Shown here one piece after another: positions 38,680-47,868 of a stretch of DNA of 64,000 bases (the stretch's first letter is position 1; the number at the start of each line of letters is the position of its first letter). Source of the stretch: Herbiconiux sp. A18JL235 (GTDB lineage: Bacteria > Actinomycetota > Actinomycetes > Actinomycetales > Microbacteriaceae); assembly GCF_040939305.1 (NCBI RefSeq), contig NZ_CP162511.1, positions 3,596,001-3,660,000 on the forward strand, given 5' to 3'. A model generated the notes under the pieces. The model was not told the DNA's origin. It searched no databases and saw only the letters and a list, made by a program, of their open reading frames with translations. The translations under genes were made by a program, and so were the position numbers.

Positions 38680-38734
38680 GGGATCTGAGGATGAATGCCC
38701 GCGCGGTGTCGGAGGTGCGGGGCATACTGGGCGC

Positions 38735-39955
38735 ATGGCAGCGGTCGGCGGTCTCCCAGCGCAGACGGCTCGCGGCGCGCGCGAACTGCTCGCCCGCCGG
38801 CTCGCCGCGCAGTGGGTCGAGCCGGCCCGCCCCGCCAGCACCTGTTCCGGCATCGTCGACGTCGTCCAGCACCTCCTCGCCCTGCAGGCGCAGGACTTCG
38901 CCCAGTCGTGCTGGGCCCTCGGGGCTCGCACGCCGGGCAGCACCGTCGCCGATGTCGACGCCGCCTACGACTCGGGTGCCATCGTGCGGTCGTGGCCCCT
39001 GCGCGGAACGCTGCACGTCACGACCCCCGACGATCTTCGGCTGATGCTCGCGCTCACCGCCACGAAGACCGTGCGCGGCATGGGCGCCCGGCACCGGCAG
39101 CTCGAACTCGACGCCGACACCTTCGCCCGCGCGCGCGACATCGCCCGGGTCGAGCTGGCGGGTGGCGCGGCCGCCTCGCGTGAGGAGTTCCTCGCCCAGC
39201 TCGCGGCGGGCGGGGTCGATGTGGCAGGCCAGCGCGGCATGCACCTCATCTGGTGGCTCGCCCACGACGGTCTGGTCTGCTGGGGCCCGCGGCGCGGCAC
39301 GCAGCAGGCGCTGGTGCTGCTCGACGAGTGGGCACCGCCCGCGCGAGAGCTCGACCTCGAGCACGACGGCGCGCGCGCCCGGGCGCTCGGCGAGTTGCTG
39401 CTCCGCTACGCGGTCGGGCGCGGCGCCGTGACGGTCGACGACTTCTGCTGGTGGTCGAAGCTCACCAAGGGCGAGGCCTCGGCGGGCCTCGCCGCCGCGC
39501 GCGACCGGCTCGTCGAACTCGAGATCGACGGCCAGAGGGTGTTCGCGCCGCTCGACTCTGCGGCTCCGCCGCCCCCGCCCGCCGGCCAGCACGCGCTGCC
39601 CGGCTTCGACGAGTACCTCCTCGGCTACCGCAACCGCTCCCCCGCCCTGCCCGAGCGGTTCGCCGAGCGCATCGTGCCGGGCGGCAACGGCATCTTCCTC
39701 CCTCTGCTCGTGTCGCGCGGGTCGATCGTCGGCACCTGGAGCCGTCGCGTGGGGGCACGCTCGGTCTCGCTCACGATGACCCCCTTCACCTCGCTCAGCG
39801 CGGCCGTCGCCCGCGGTCTCGGGCGCGACCTCCGACGCTACGCCGCCTTCCTCGGCCTCCCGGCGAGCATCACGATCGCCGAGCCGGAGCCACAGGCCGA
39901 ACCCACCCCCGGGCCCACACCCGAGCAGCGACCCGTCCCCGAGCCCGCCCCATGA
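38735..39955 (+). CDS. Winged-helix DNA-binding protein, possible AlkZ/YcaQ-type DNA glycosylase (HTH_42)
   Basis: A 406-residue protein of the HTH_42 (PF06224) superfamily, which includes AlkZ and YcaQ, glycosylases that unhook interstrand DNA crosslinks. Near the N-terminus it has LLALQAQDFAQSCWALGAR, with a Q-A-Q triplet at the place of the catalytic Q-hydrophobic-Q/D motif; this region and the LHVTTPDDLRLML and LPGFDEYLLGY stretches fit the family. A Pro/Glu-rich tail ends the protein. CATACT six bases before the ATG suggests a leaderless mRNA. It overlaps the next gene by four bases. Confidence 0.78.
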   Translation: MAAVGGLPAQTARGARELLARRLAAQWVEPARPASTCSGIVDVVQHLLALQAQDFAQSCWALGARTPGSTVADVDAAYDSGAIVRSWPLRGTLHVTTPDDLRLMLALTATKTVRGMGARHRQLELDADTFARARDIARVELAGGAAASREEFLAQLAAGGVDVAGQRGMHLIWWLAHDGLVCWGPRRGTQQALVLLDEWAPPARELDLEHDGARARALGELLLRYAVGRGAVTVDDFCWWSKLTKGEASAGLAAARDRLVELEIDGQRVFAPLDSAAPPPPPAGQHALPGFDEYLLGYRNRSPALPERFAERIVPGGNGIFLPLLVSRGSIVGTWSRRVGARSVSLTMTPFTSLSAAVARGLGRDLRRYAAFLGLPASITIAEPEPQAEPTPGPTPEQRPVPEPAP

Positions 39956-40758
39956 CGACCGCCCGCACCCTCCGCCTCCGCCCCGGCGGCCCGCTCGCGG
40001 AGCTCCGCCCCGACGAGCTCGACGCCACCACGGTCGAGCTCGCGATCGACGGCCATCCGCAGTCGCATGTCGACCCCGCAGACCCCACGGCTCTGCGGCA
40101 CGACTACGTGCGCCGCATCGGCAACCTCGTCGACGCGACGGCCTCACCGAGAACTCCGCTCACGGTGCTCCACCTCGGCGCCGGCGCCCTCACCCTCGCG
40201 CGTTACGTGCAGGCGACCCGGCCGGGCTCACCCCAGCACGTCGTCGAGCTCGAGAGTGCGCTCGTCCCCTTCGTGCTCGACGCGCTTCCCCTCCCGCCCG
40301 GCACCGAGCTGCAGGTGCACCCGGGTGACGCCGCCGAGGTCGTGCGACGCCTCGGCACCGAGCTCGCGGGCCGTGTCGACCTCGCCGTCGCCGACCTCTA
40401 CCGCGGCACCACGACTCCGGCGGCCGTGCGCTCGGCCGCGTTCTACGAGACACTCGCCGGTCTGCTGGCTCCAGGCGGCCTGCTCGCGGTCAACGTCGCC
40501 GACGACGACGGTCTCCCTGCGCTCGGCACGCAACTCGCCGTGCTCAGCACGCTCTTCTCAGGGCTCTGGGTGACGGGCCCGCTCGCGACGGTGACGCATG
40601 CCCGCGCCGGCAACGCCGTCGTCATCGCCTCCCGAGACCGGCTTCCCACCTCGCTGCTCGACGCCCTGCGTGCGGCGGGCCCGCATCCGGGTGCCGTCGT
40701 CGACGCTCACGACCTCGCCCCCGGCCTCGACTCCACCCTCCCCGGAAGGACCCTCTGA
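39952..40758 (+). CDS. Spermidine-synthase-like class I methyltransferase-fold protein
   Basis: A 268-residue protein with a Rossmann-type fold: VLHLGAGALTLARYVQATRP (motif I), HVVELESALVPF, DLAVADLYRG and GLLAVNVADDDG. It matches the catalytic half of spermidine synthases but lacks the usual polyamine-binding N-terminus, as do many actinobacterial homologues. Actual activity is unknown. ATG overlaps the upstream stop (ATGA), and the SRAP gene begins one base after its own stop, so all three genes are coupled. Confidence 0.8.
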   Translation: MTTARTLRLRPGGPLAELRPDELDATTVELAIDGHPQSHVDPADPTALRHDYVRRIGNLVDATASPRTPLTVLHLGAGALTLARYVQATRPGSPQHVVELESALVPFVLDALPLPPGTELQVHPGDAAEVVRRLGTELAGRVDLAVADLYRGTTTPAAVRSAAFYETLAGLLAPGGLLAVNVADDDGLPALGTQLAVLSTLFSGLWVTGPLATVTHARAGNAVVIASRDRLPTSLLDALRAAGPHPGAVVDAHDLAPGLDSTLPGRTL

Positions 40759-40759
40759 C

Positions 40760-41470
40760 ATGTGCGGCAGATTCACCATGAGCGCCGAGACCGACGAACT
40801 CATCAGCGAGTTCGTCGCCCGCGGCGGCCGGCCAGAAGACTGGAGCCCCTCCTACAACGTCGCGCCCACCGAGACCGCACCGATCGTGCGCGACCGCCTC
40901 GTCGACGGCGAGCTCGTGCGCGAGATCGACGGCGCCTCCTGGGGACTGAAACCCGCCTGGGCGAAGCCGGGCGGGCCCGCCCCCATCAACGCCCGGCTCG
41001 AGAGCGTGGCGACGAACGGTCTCTTCCGCAACGCCTTCGCCCAACGCCGCTGCATCGTGCCGATGAACGGCTACTACGAGTGGGAGGCGACGCCGCACGG
41101 CAAGCAGCCGCACTACATCCACGGCCCCGAGCACCTGCTTGCGGCCGCAGGCCTGTACGAGCTGAAGAAGACCGACGGCGACTGGGCGCTGTCGTTCACC
41201 ATCATCACCCGCGAGGCGGCGGATGCCTCGGGCGAGGTGCACGACCGCATGCCCGTCTTCCTGACCCCAGACATCTGGGACGACTGGACGTCGCCGGTGA
41301 AGGTGGAGGCGCCTGGCGAGAAGGAGGCGCTGGTCGCCCTGCTCGATGGCAGCTCCCTCGCCGTGGCCCGCACCATCACCACGTATCCGGTGTCGAAACG
41401 GGTGAACAACGTGCGCGACAGCTCGGTGGCGAAAGACGACCCCACTCTCATCGAGCCCATCACGCTCTGA
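40760..41470 (+). CDS. SOS response-associated peptidase (SRAP/YedK/HMCES family)
   Basis: A 236-residue protein that shields abasic sites in single-stranded DNA by a covalent link through Cys2. The mature N-terminus MCGRF, the active-site asparagine in NARLESV, glutamate in YYEWEA and histidine in VHDRMPVFL are all present. GGAAGGA precedes the ATG. Co-transcription with the glycosylase-like protein suggests a DNA-damage operon. Confidence 0.94.
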   Translation: MCGRFTMSAETDELISEFVARGGRPEDWSPSYNVAPTETAPIVRDRLVDGELVREIDGASWGLKPAWAKPGGPAPINARLESVATNGLFRNAFAQRRCIVPMNGYYEWEATPHGKQPHYIHGPEHLLAAAGLYELKKTDGDWALSFTIITREAADASGEVHDRMPVFLTPDIWDDWTSPVKVEAPGEKEALVALLDGSSLAVARTITTYPVSKRVNNVRDSSVAKDDPTLIEPITL

Positions 41471-41508
41471 CGGCAAGCCGTCCGAACGGCACCGGTTCAT
41501 GCGGCACT

Positions 41509-42180
41509 ATGGAACAGATGGCCGAGAGACGCAGGATCCGGGTGGCGGTGGTCGAAGACCAGCCCCTCTACCGTCAGATGCTGACGTCCGCCCTCGCCGG
41601 CGCCGAAGGGCTCGAGGTCGTCGCCGTGGCGTCGTCGTGCACGAACGCGCGAGCCGTCGTGCCCGACTCCGACGCCGACGTCGTGGTGCTCGACATCCAG
41701 CTCGGCGACGGCTCGGGCATCGACCTCGGGCTGGAGCTGCGTCACTCGATGCCGCGCCTCGGCGTCCTGCTGCTCTCGGCGACCGACTCGCTCGACGCCC
41801 TCCTCGACCTCCCCCGCTCGAGCGTGCGCGGCTGGAGCTACCTGTCGAAAGACTCGGCGCTCAGCCTGGCATCGGTGGTGCGCGCCATCGAGGTGACCGC
41901 CGAGGGCCGCACCGCCCTCGACCCCGAGCTGGTCGAGCGCCGCCGTCCGCGCCGCGGCAGCGGCCTGGCACGACTCAGCCCTCGCCAGTACGAGGTGCTG
42001 CGCCTGCTCGCTCAGGGCCTGTCGAACGCCGGCATCGCCGCCCGGCTGGGCATCGCCCCCCGCTCGGTCGACAACCACATCAACGCGATCTACGCCGAGC
42101 TGGGTCTCGCCTCGGGCGGGGTGACCAACCCACGCGTGGGCGCAGCCCTGCGCTTCATCGACGAGAGCTCCGAATCGTGA
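41509..42180 (+). CDS. Response regulator, NarL/FixJ family
   Basis: A 223-residue regulator. The receiver domain has the acidic pair VVEDQPL and phosphoacceptor aspartate in VVVLDIQLGDGSGID. The C-terminal LuxR-type helix-turn-helix is LSPRQYEVLRLLAQGLSNAG, followed by GIAPRSVDNHINAIY. The ATG at 41518 is an alternative that gives the usual short N-terminus. It overlaps the kinase gene by four bases (GTGA). Confidence 0.92.
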   Translation: MEQMAERRRIRVAVVEDQPLYRQMLTSALAGAEGLEVVAVASSCTNARAVVPDSDADVVVLDIQLGDGSGIDLGLELRHSMPRLGVLLLSATDSLDALLDLPRSSVRGWSYLSKDSALSLASVVRAIEVTAEGRTALDPELVERRRPRRGSGLARLSPRQYEVLRLLAQGLSNAGIAARLGIAPRSVDNHINAIYAELGLASGGVTNPRVGAALRFIDESSES

Positions 42181-43331
42181 CCGACACCACCTCGGCTCGC
42201 GACCGGATCGACGACCGCACCGTCACGATCCTCGCGTTCGGGGTGGTGATGGTCATCTTCGCGGTCGGCATCTCGGTGCAGACGGTCTACGTGCTGGGTA
42301 TCCAACCCTCGTGGCAGGAGGGCCGCACGCCGGTCGCCGAGACGCTCAACCTGGCCGTGCGGCTCAGCGCGAACTTCGCCGCCGTCGGTCTCGGCATTCT
42401 CGGCATCGCCCTGCTCGACCCTCAGGAACGCCGCCTCCCCGGCCGTCTCTGCACCGGCGCGGTGATCGCCGTGGGGGCCGCCGCGCTGCGCGGAGCCCTG
42501 CAGCTCGGCCTCGGCATCTACGCCCCCTCGCAGATCTCCGAGGTGACCGCCGAGATCATCACTGCCTCCATCGCCGTGGCGATCTCTCTCGCCATCGCCC
42601 TGGCGCTGACGGATGCGCGGCGACGCCTCCGCACCGAGGAGCGTGCCTACGCGGAACAGACCGTGCGCGCCGCCGCCGCGCTCGAGGCGCTCCAGGGCGA
42701 GGAGCTGCGGGTGCGACGGGAGGTGGCCGACGGTCTGCACGGAACGGTGCAGCAGCGCTTCATCGTGCTCGGCGCCCGGCTCGAGGGAGCCATCGCCGCC
42801 GTCGATCCGCTCGAGGGCGGATCGGAGGTCGCCGCAGAGCTGCGCGGCATCCGCGACGACCTCGCCTCGCTGCGGCGGCAGGATCTTCGCACGATGAGCG
42901 AACTGCTCTACCCCGCCCGCCTCGACCAGGGGACGGTGCCCGCGGTGCGCGCGCTGTTCCAGCGCATCCCCACCTCCATCGCGACCTCGCTGAGGGTGAG
43001 CGACGAGGTGGTTGCGCTCGAGGGCGAGGGCAATCGCGTACTCCCCGCCGAGCGGAGGCTGCTCATCGTGCGCATAGTCGAAGAGGCGCTGTCGAACGCT
43101 CTCAAGCACGGCCGGGCGACCGCAGTGGAGCTCGAGCTCACCGTCGACCCCGCGGGAGCGTTCGTGCTCGCCTTCGACGACGACGGCATCGGGCTTCCCG
43201 CCGAACCCTCGGAACTCGGTCTCAGCGGGCTCGGGCGGCTGCAGCGCCAGCTCGATCACATCGACGGCCGGCTCGAGTTGCAGTCCTCGCCCCTCGGCGG
43301 AGCCCGCGTGCTGGGCGTCGTGCCACGCTGA
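42177..43331 (+). CDS. Sensor histidine kinase, HisKA_3 type
   Basis: A 384-residue partner of the preceding regulator. Four hydrophobic segments lie within residues 18-145. The H-box reads RREVADGLHGTVQQRF, with Gly after the phospho-His where Asp is usual. The ATPase domain has VEEALSNALKHG (N-box) and FDDDGIGLP (G1). The GTG start overlaps the regulator stop, fixing it. The signal is unknown; the convergent DUF3533 membrane protein is seven bases away. Confidence 0.9.
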   Translation: MTDTTSARDRIDDRTVTILAFGVVMVIFAVGISVQTVYVLGIQPSWQEGRTPVAETLNLAVRLSANFAAVGLGILGIALLDPQERRLPGRLCTGAVIAVGAAALRGALQLGLGIYAPSQISEVTAEIITASIAVAISLAIALALTDARRRLRTEERAYAEQTVRAAAALEALQGEELRVRREVADGLHGTVQQRFIVLGARLEGAIAAVDPLEGGSEVAAELRGIRDDLASLRRQDLRTMSELLYPARLDQGTVPAVRALFQRIPTSIATSLRVSDEVVALEGEGNRVLPAERRLLIVRIVEEALSNALKHGRATAVELELTVDPAGAFVLAFDDDGIGLPAEPSELGLSGLGRLQRQLDHIDGRLELQSSPLGGARVLGVVPR

Positions 43332-43337
43332 AGCGCG

Positions 43338-44456
43338 TCAGCCGGCCGCCGCAGCCTCGTCTTCGCGAGCGTCGCCGTTCTGCGTGTCGCCGCCTCGCGC
43401 ATCCGGTTTCACCACCTCGACCCGGTCGAGCCGACCGGCCCCGAACTTCGCGTGTCGGGCGATGACGAACCCCGCCGTCGACAGCACGAGCCACGCGCCC
43501 AGCACGAGGTAGGGCTCCGCGTGCGGCGCCTCGGGGAAGTAGGTGAGATCGCGGAGCGCGCGCACGGTGGCGCCGGTGGGCAGCCAGCGCCCCATGAACT
43601 CGTAGAACGGCGGCAGCAGTTCGGGTGCGACCGCCCCGCCCGAAGAGGGGTTGCTGATGAGGATGAAGAGGATCCAGGTGGGCACGAGCGCCCACCTTCC
43701 CCCGATCACCACCCTGAAGAAGCTGTAGACGGCGCCTGCGATGAACACCGCCATCGAGAGCACTCCCCAGACCGGGAGGAACGGGAAGGTCTCGAAGCCG
43801 AAGATCGGGCCGGTGGTGAGGGTGATGACCAGGCCGACGAGTGCGGCTCGTGCTGCGTCCCAGGCGAGCTCGCCGGCGAGGGTGAGGCCGCCGGCGTTCA
43901 CGCGGGTCTGGATGGCGCCGACGAAGCCGATGATGGTGGAGGCGAGCGCCAGGTAGAACAGCACGAGGCCGCTCGGGTCGTTGGGGCTCAGCGGGTTCAC
44001 GTCGGTGACGGTGACGGTGAGGTCGAGCGCCTGACCGATCTGCTCGGCGTCGGACTCGATGAGGCGGGCGATGGAGGCGCCGGATGCGCTGGAGATGAAC
44101 AGCTGGGCCGACGTCGAGGAACCCGACGTCGAGGACGTGCCCGGCGCATCCGTCACCAGCACGGCGTAGATCTGCTGCTGCTCGAGGGCGTTCTTCGCCG
44201 CGGCCTCGGTGGCGAACGACTCCACGTCGAACGAGGTGGTGGTGACCGACTCGAGCGCCTTGTCGAGCTGCTCGGGCGTGACCCCGGGTGACACGACGCC
44301 GATGGGCACGTCGTGCGGCTGCGGATCGCTCATCGCGAGGCTGTAGGAGGTGACGAACAGCGCCGCGAACAGCGACACCAGGAGCGAGACGATGAGGGCG
44401 GGCTTGTTGGGGCCGCTCACCACCCGGCGGGCGGCGGAGATGCTGCGCGAGACCAT
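43338..44456 (-). CDS. DUF3533/YhgE-Pip-like membrane protein
   Basis: A 372-residue protein with one N-terminal helix (residues 20-43), a large extracytoplasmic domain (45-160) and five C-terminal helices, an ABC-2-like layout as in SNG1/DUF3533 and YhgE/Pip proteins. Exporter-like or envelope functions are suggested for such proteins but not proven. TAGCGT lies six bases before the ATG at 44456, so that start is chosen over the GTG at 44462. Confidence 0.75.
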   Translation of the reverse strand: MVSRSISAARRVVSGPNKPALIVSLLVSLFAALFVTSYSLAMSDPQPHDVPIGVVSPGVTPEQLDKALESVTTTSFDVESFATEAAAKNALEQQQIYAVLVTDAPGTSSTSGSSTSAQLFISSASGASIARLIESDAEQIGQALDLTVTVTDVNPLSPNDPSGLVLFYLALASTIIGFVGAIQTRVNAGGLTLAGELAWDAARAALVGLVITLTTGPIFGFETFPFLPVWGVLSMAVFIAGAVYSFFRVVIGGRWALVPTWILFILISNPSSGGAVAPELLPPFYEFMGRWLPTGATVRALRDLTYFPEAPHAEPYLVLGAWLVLSTAGFVIARHAKFGAGRLDRVEVVKPDARGGDTQNGDAREDEAAAAG

Positions 44457-44543
44457 GAGCACACGCTAGCGGCTCCCGGGCGCGGCTCGGCGGCGCACGC
44501 GGGGCACGGGCGGCACGGGCTCGAGATGGGTAGGGTCGTCGCC

Positions 44544-45389
44544 ATGAGGTCCGATCTGGTGCGCCGCGTCGTCGTCGCAGTGTGCGCGGTGCTCGCCGTC
44601 GTGGGTGCTTTCGTGGGGTCGGGGGCCGCCGGTGGCACCCCGATCCAGGAGGCGGCGGGCGGTGCACTGTCGGCGGATGCGACCCTCCTCGCCCCGGCGG
44701 GGCCCGCCTTCTCGATCTGGTCGGCGATCTACCTCGGCCTCATCGGCTACGCGGTGTGGCAGCTGCTCCCGGCGCAGTCGCGCGAGGGCGACTCGGCGCG
44801 CAGGCAGCGCACCCTCGGCTATCCCGTCGCAGCGACCCTGGTGCTGAACGCCGCGTGGATCCTCAGCGTCCAGGCGGGGCTGCTCGCGGTGAGCGCCGTG
44901 GTGATCGTGGTGCTGCTCGTCGCCCTGCTCGTCGCGTTCGTGCTGGTGGTGCGCACCCGGCGCCGCGGCCAGGGCGTCATCGAGTCGGTGCTCGTCGACG
45001 GTACCGTCGGTCTCTATCTGGGCTGGGTGTGCGTGGCGACTGCCGCGAACATCACCGCTCTGCTCACCGCCTGCGGCTTCGACGGCTGGGGTCTCGCCCC
45101 GGATGCGTGGGGTGTCACGATCGTCGTCGTCGCCGGTGTCGCCGGTCTCGGTCTCGCCGTGTTCGGCGCGGGGCGTCTCGCCCCCACCGCCTCGCTCGCC
45201 TGGGGTCTGGTCTGGGTCGCGGTCTCACGAACCACCGGTGAACTCGTCTCGGGTGCGGTGGCGACCGCGGCTGTCGTGACCGCGACGGCCCTCGTGGTGG
45301 CCACGGTGATCATCCGCGTCGTCGCCGTCGCGCGCGAGCGCTCGGCTCTCGGACTCGCCTCCTCGGCCGCTAACCCGCCGACTCGGTGA
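44544..45389 (+). CDS. TspO/MBR-like (tryptophan-rich sensory protein-type) membrane protein
   Basis: A 281-residue membrane protein with about seven hydrophobic segments. The N-terminal half resembles TspO/MBR family members in PAFSIWSAIYLGLIGYAVWQ and in the following helix order, but it is longer than the classic 150-residue TspO and carries an extra C-terminal region. TAGGGT lies seven bases before the ATG, indicating a leaderless transcript. It converges on the kinase gene and overlaps it by 20 bases. Confidence 0.7.
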   Translation: MRSDLVRRVVVAVCAVLAVVGAFVGSGAAGGTPIQEAAGGALSADATLLAPAGPAFSIWSAIYLGLIGYAVWQLLPAQSREGDSARRQRTLGYPVAATLVLNAAWILSVQAGLLAVSAVVIVVLLVALLVAFVLVVRTRRRGQGVIESVLVDGTVGLYLGWVCVATAANITALLTACGFDGWGLAPDAWGVTIVVVAGVAGLGLAVFGAGRLAPTASLAWGLVWVAVSRTTGELVSGAVATAAVVTATALVVATVIIRVVAVARERSALGLASSAANPPTR

Positions 45390-46980
45390 CCTGAGGGCGC
45401 ACACGGCCGGCCGGCGGGGCTGCGACCGCCCCGGCCACCCGCGTGAACCGCACGGTGAAGCGTGTTCCGGCCGGAGTGGAATGGACACCGATCGTACCGT
45501 CGTGGGCCTCGACGATCGAGGCGACGATGGCGAGCCCGAGGCCCGTGCTCCCCGCCCGGCGCGACCGTGACGAATCACCCCTGGCGAAGCGTTGGAACAG
45601 CTCGGGCTGCAGCGACTCGGGGATGCCGGGGCCGTCGTCGGCGACGTCCAGCACCACCGTCTCGCCGACCGCGGCACTGCCGGCCGCGCCCGCCGCCGGC
45701 GCCCCCGGGTCGATGCGAAGGGTGGTGGAGACCCTGGTGCCGTCGGGGGTGTGGACCGCCGCGTTCGAGAGCAGGTTGAGCACGACCTGGTGCAGGCGCT
45801 CGCGGTCTCCGGTGACGAGGGCCGGAGCATCCGGAACCTCGACCGACCAGTGGTGGCCGGGGGCGGAGGCCTTCGCATCGCTCACCGCGTTGACCACGAC
45901 CTCGCCGAGGTCGATCTCGTCGAGGTGGAGGTCTTGGCCCTCGTCGATGCGCGCGAGCAGCAGCAGGTCGCTGACGAGGGAGTTCATGCGCTTCGCCTCC
46001 GACTCGATGCGCGCCAGGGAGTACTCCGTGATCTCGGGGAGCGAGGCCGCGTCTTGCCGGGTGAGCTCGGCGTAGCCCTGGATGGCGGCGAGCGGCGTGC
46101 GCAGTTCGTGACTCGCGTCGGTGACGAAGCGACGCATCCGCTTGTCGGTCTCGGCGCGCACCGCGAGGGCGTCGTCGACGTGGGCGAGCAGCTGGTTGAG
46201 AGCCTCCCCGACCTTGCCGACCTCGGTGCGGGGGTCGGTGTCGGCCTCACCCACGCGGGTGGTGATCGCCACGTCGCCGCGGTCGAGCGGGATGTCGGTG
46301 ACGGCGACGGCGGTGCCCACCACCCGGCCGAGCGGGCGGAGCGCCAGCCGCACCACGACGATGACGCCCACCACGATGACGAGCAGGGCGATCAGGGCGA
46401 GCACCACCATGATGACGGTCTCCTGCAGCACCGCGGCGTCGGCCGTGGCCATGGAGATGCCCGTGACGAGCAGGTCGCCCCGGCTGTCGGGCTCGACGGC
46501 GACCCGGTAGCTGCCGAGCCCGTCGAGCTGGAGGGTCTGCTGGGTGCCGGGCTCGAGCGACGCCGCCTCGAGCTGCGCGACGACGGCGGGAGGGAGCGCC
46601 TCGGCGTCGGAATCGGAGAAGCGGGCAGAGTCGATGACGGTGGCGACGCCGCCGCTGCCGTCGCCGCTGCCCTCGTCGAGCAGTGCGATGACGGTTCCGG
46701 GCGCCTGCCCGGTGTAGTCGGTGAGCGGCTTCTCGGGGTGCGGGTCGATGTGCCGGCCGCTGTCGATCATGACGCCGTAGCGGTACTTCTCGACGGCGTA
46801 GGTGAACGACGACATCGACGCGCTCAACTGGGTGTCGACGACGTGGGTGATGGAGCTCGCCAGGGTGACGCTGCTCACGACGCCCACCGTCACGAGCACG
46901 GCCGTCACCACCGCTGCGGTGCCGACGACGAGGCGGCTCCGCAGGGTCCACGGCCGGCGGGCGCGTCGGCGCACGGTCAT
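45370..46980 (-). CDS. Sensor histidine kinase, OmpR-partner type
   Basis: A 536-residue kinase. Membrane helices at residues 15-40 and 175-200 flank a 130-residue sensor, followed by HAMP, the H-box TDASHELRTPLAAIQG, the N-box VVLNLLSNAAVHTP, DDGPGIP and GLGLAIVASIVEAHDG. All catalytic boxes are intact. It overlaps its regulator by four bases (ATGA). Confidence 0.95.
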   Translation of the reverse strand: MTVRRRARRPWTLRSRLVVGTAAVVTAVLVTVGVVSSVTLASSITHVVDTQLSASMSSFTYAVEKYRYGVMIDSGRHIDPHPEKPLTDYTGQAPGTVIALLDEGSGDGSGGVATVIDSARFSDSDAEALPPAVVAQLEAASLEPGTQQTLQLDGLGSYRVAVEPDSRGDLLVTGISMATADAAVLQETVIMVVLALIALLVIVVGVIVVVRLALRPLGRVVGTAVAVTDIPLDRGDVAITTRVGEADTDPRTEVGKVGEALNQLLAHVDDALAVRAETDKRMRRFVTDASHELRTPLAAIQGYAELTRQDAASLPEITEYSLARIESEAKRMNSLVSDLLLLARIDEGQDLHLDEIDLGEVVVNAVSDAKASAPGHHWSVEVPDAPALVTGDRERLHQVVLNLLSNAAVHTPDGTRVSTTLRIDPGAPAAGAAGSAAVGETVVLDVADDGPGIPESLQPELFQRFARGDSSRSRRAGSTGLGLAIVASIVEAHDGTIGVHSTPAGTRFTVRFTRVAGAVAAPPAGRVRPQVTESAG

Positions 46981-47756
46981 TCCGCGGCCCGCAGCACGTA
47001 GCCGACCCCGCGCACGGTGTGGATCATCGAGGGCCGGTTGGCGTCGATCTTCTTGCGGAGATACGACACGTAGAGATCGACGATGGAGGCCTTGCCGGCG
47101 AAGTCGTAGTTCCACACCCGGTCGAGGATCTGAGCGCGCGAGAGCACCCGGCGCGGGTTGCGCATGAAGTAGCGCAGCAGTTCGAACTCCGTGGTGGTGA
47201 GCGAGATGGGGTCACCGCCGCGGTTGACCTCGTAACTCGACTCGTCGAGGAGGAGGTCACCCACGACGATGCGGGAGTCTTCGTCGGAGGTGGTCATCAT
47301 CGAGCGGCGGAGGAGGCCGCGCAGGCGGGCGACGAGCTCTTCGAGGCTGAACGGCTTGGTCATGTAGTCGTCACCGCCGGCGGTGAGGCCGATGATGCGG
47401 TCGTCGACCGAGTCGCGAGCGGTGAGGAAGAGGGTCGGCGCCCCACCCTCGAGCTCGCGCAGCTGGCGCAGCAGCGAGATGCCGTCGGTGTCGGGGAGCA
47501 TGATGTCGAGCACCACGACGTCGGGTCGCTCCTCGCGGTACTTCTGCAGGGCGGTGCCGCCGTCGTGGGCGACGTCGACCGTCCACCCCTCGTAGGCGAG
47601 GGCGAGGCTGACGAGACTCGTCAGCACCATCTCGTCGTCGACGAGCAGCACCCGGATGGCGGAGCCGTCGGGCCGGTACATGCGCGGCAGCCTCGCCAGG
47701 ACCGCGCGTCGACGGCCCGAAGACGCGAGTTCGTCGGAGACGGGAGAGCTTGCCAT
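46977..47756 (-). CDS. Response regulator, OmpR/PhoB family
   Basis: Up to 259 residues. The receiver has VLLVDDEMVL, the phosphoacceptor in VVVLDIMLPD and the lysine in MTKPFSLEEL. The C-terminal winged helix has LTTTEFELLRYFMRNPRRVL and VDLYVSYLRKKID. The first ATG gives a 25-residue extension; the ATG at 47681 (MYRPDGSAIRVL), with GAGG nine bases upstream, may be the true start. Confidence 0.93.
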   Translation of the reverse strand: MASSPVSDELASSGRRRAVLARLPRMYRPDGSAIRVLLVDDEMVLTSLVSLALAYEGWTVDVAHDGGTALQKYREERPDVVVLDIMLPDTDGISLLRQLRELEGGAPTLFLTARDSVDDRIIGLTAGGDDYMTKPFSLEELVARLRGLLRRSMMTTSDEDSRIVVGDLLLDESSYEVNRGGDPISLTTTEFELLRYFMRNPRRVLSRAQILDRVWNYDFAGKASIVDLYVSYLRKKIDANRPSMIHTVRGVGYVLRAAE

Positions 47757-47868
47757 CCTCCCATTGTTCCGAGCGCGCGCAAGGGCCTGGTACTGGTCGA
47801 TGCCTATTCATAGAGACCTCACACGATCGCATACGACCCGCCTGAGATCGCGGCGTACCGTCTCGCAG

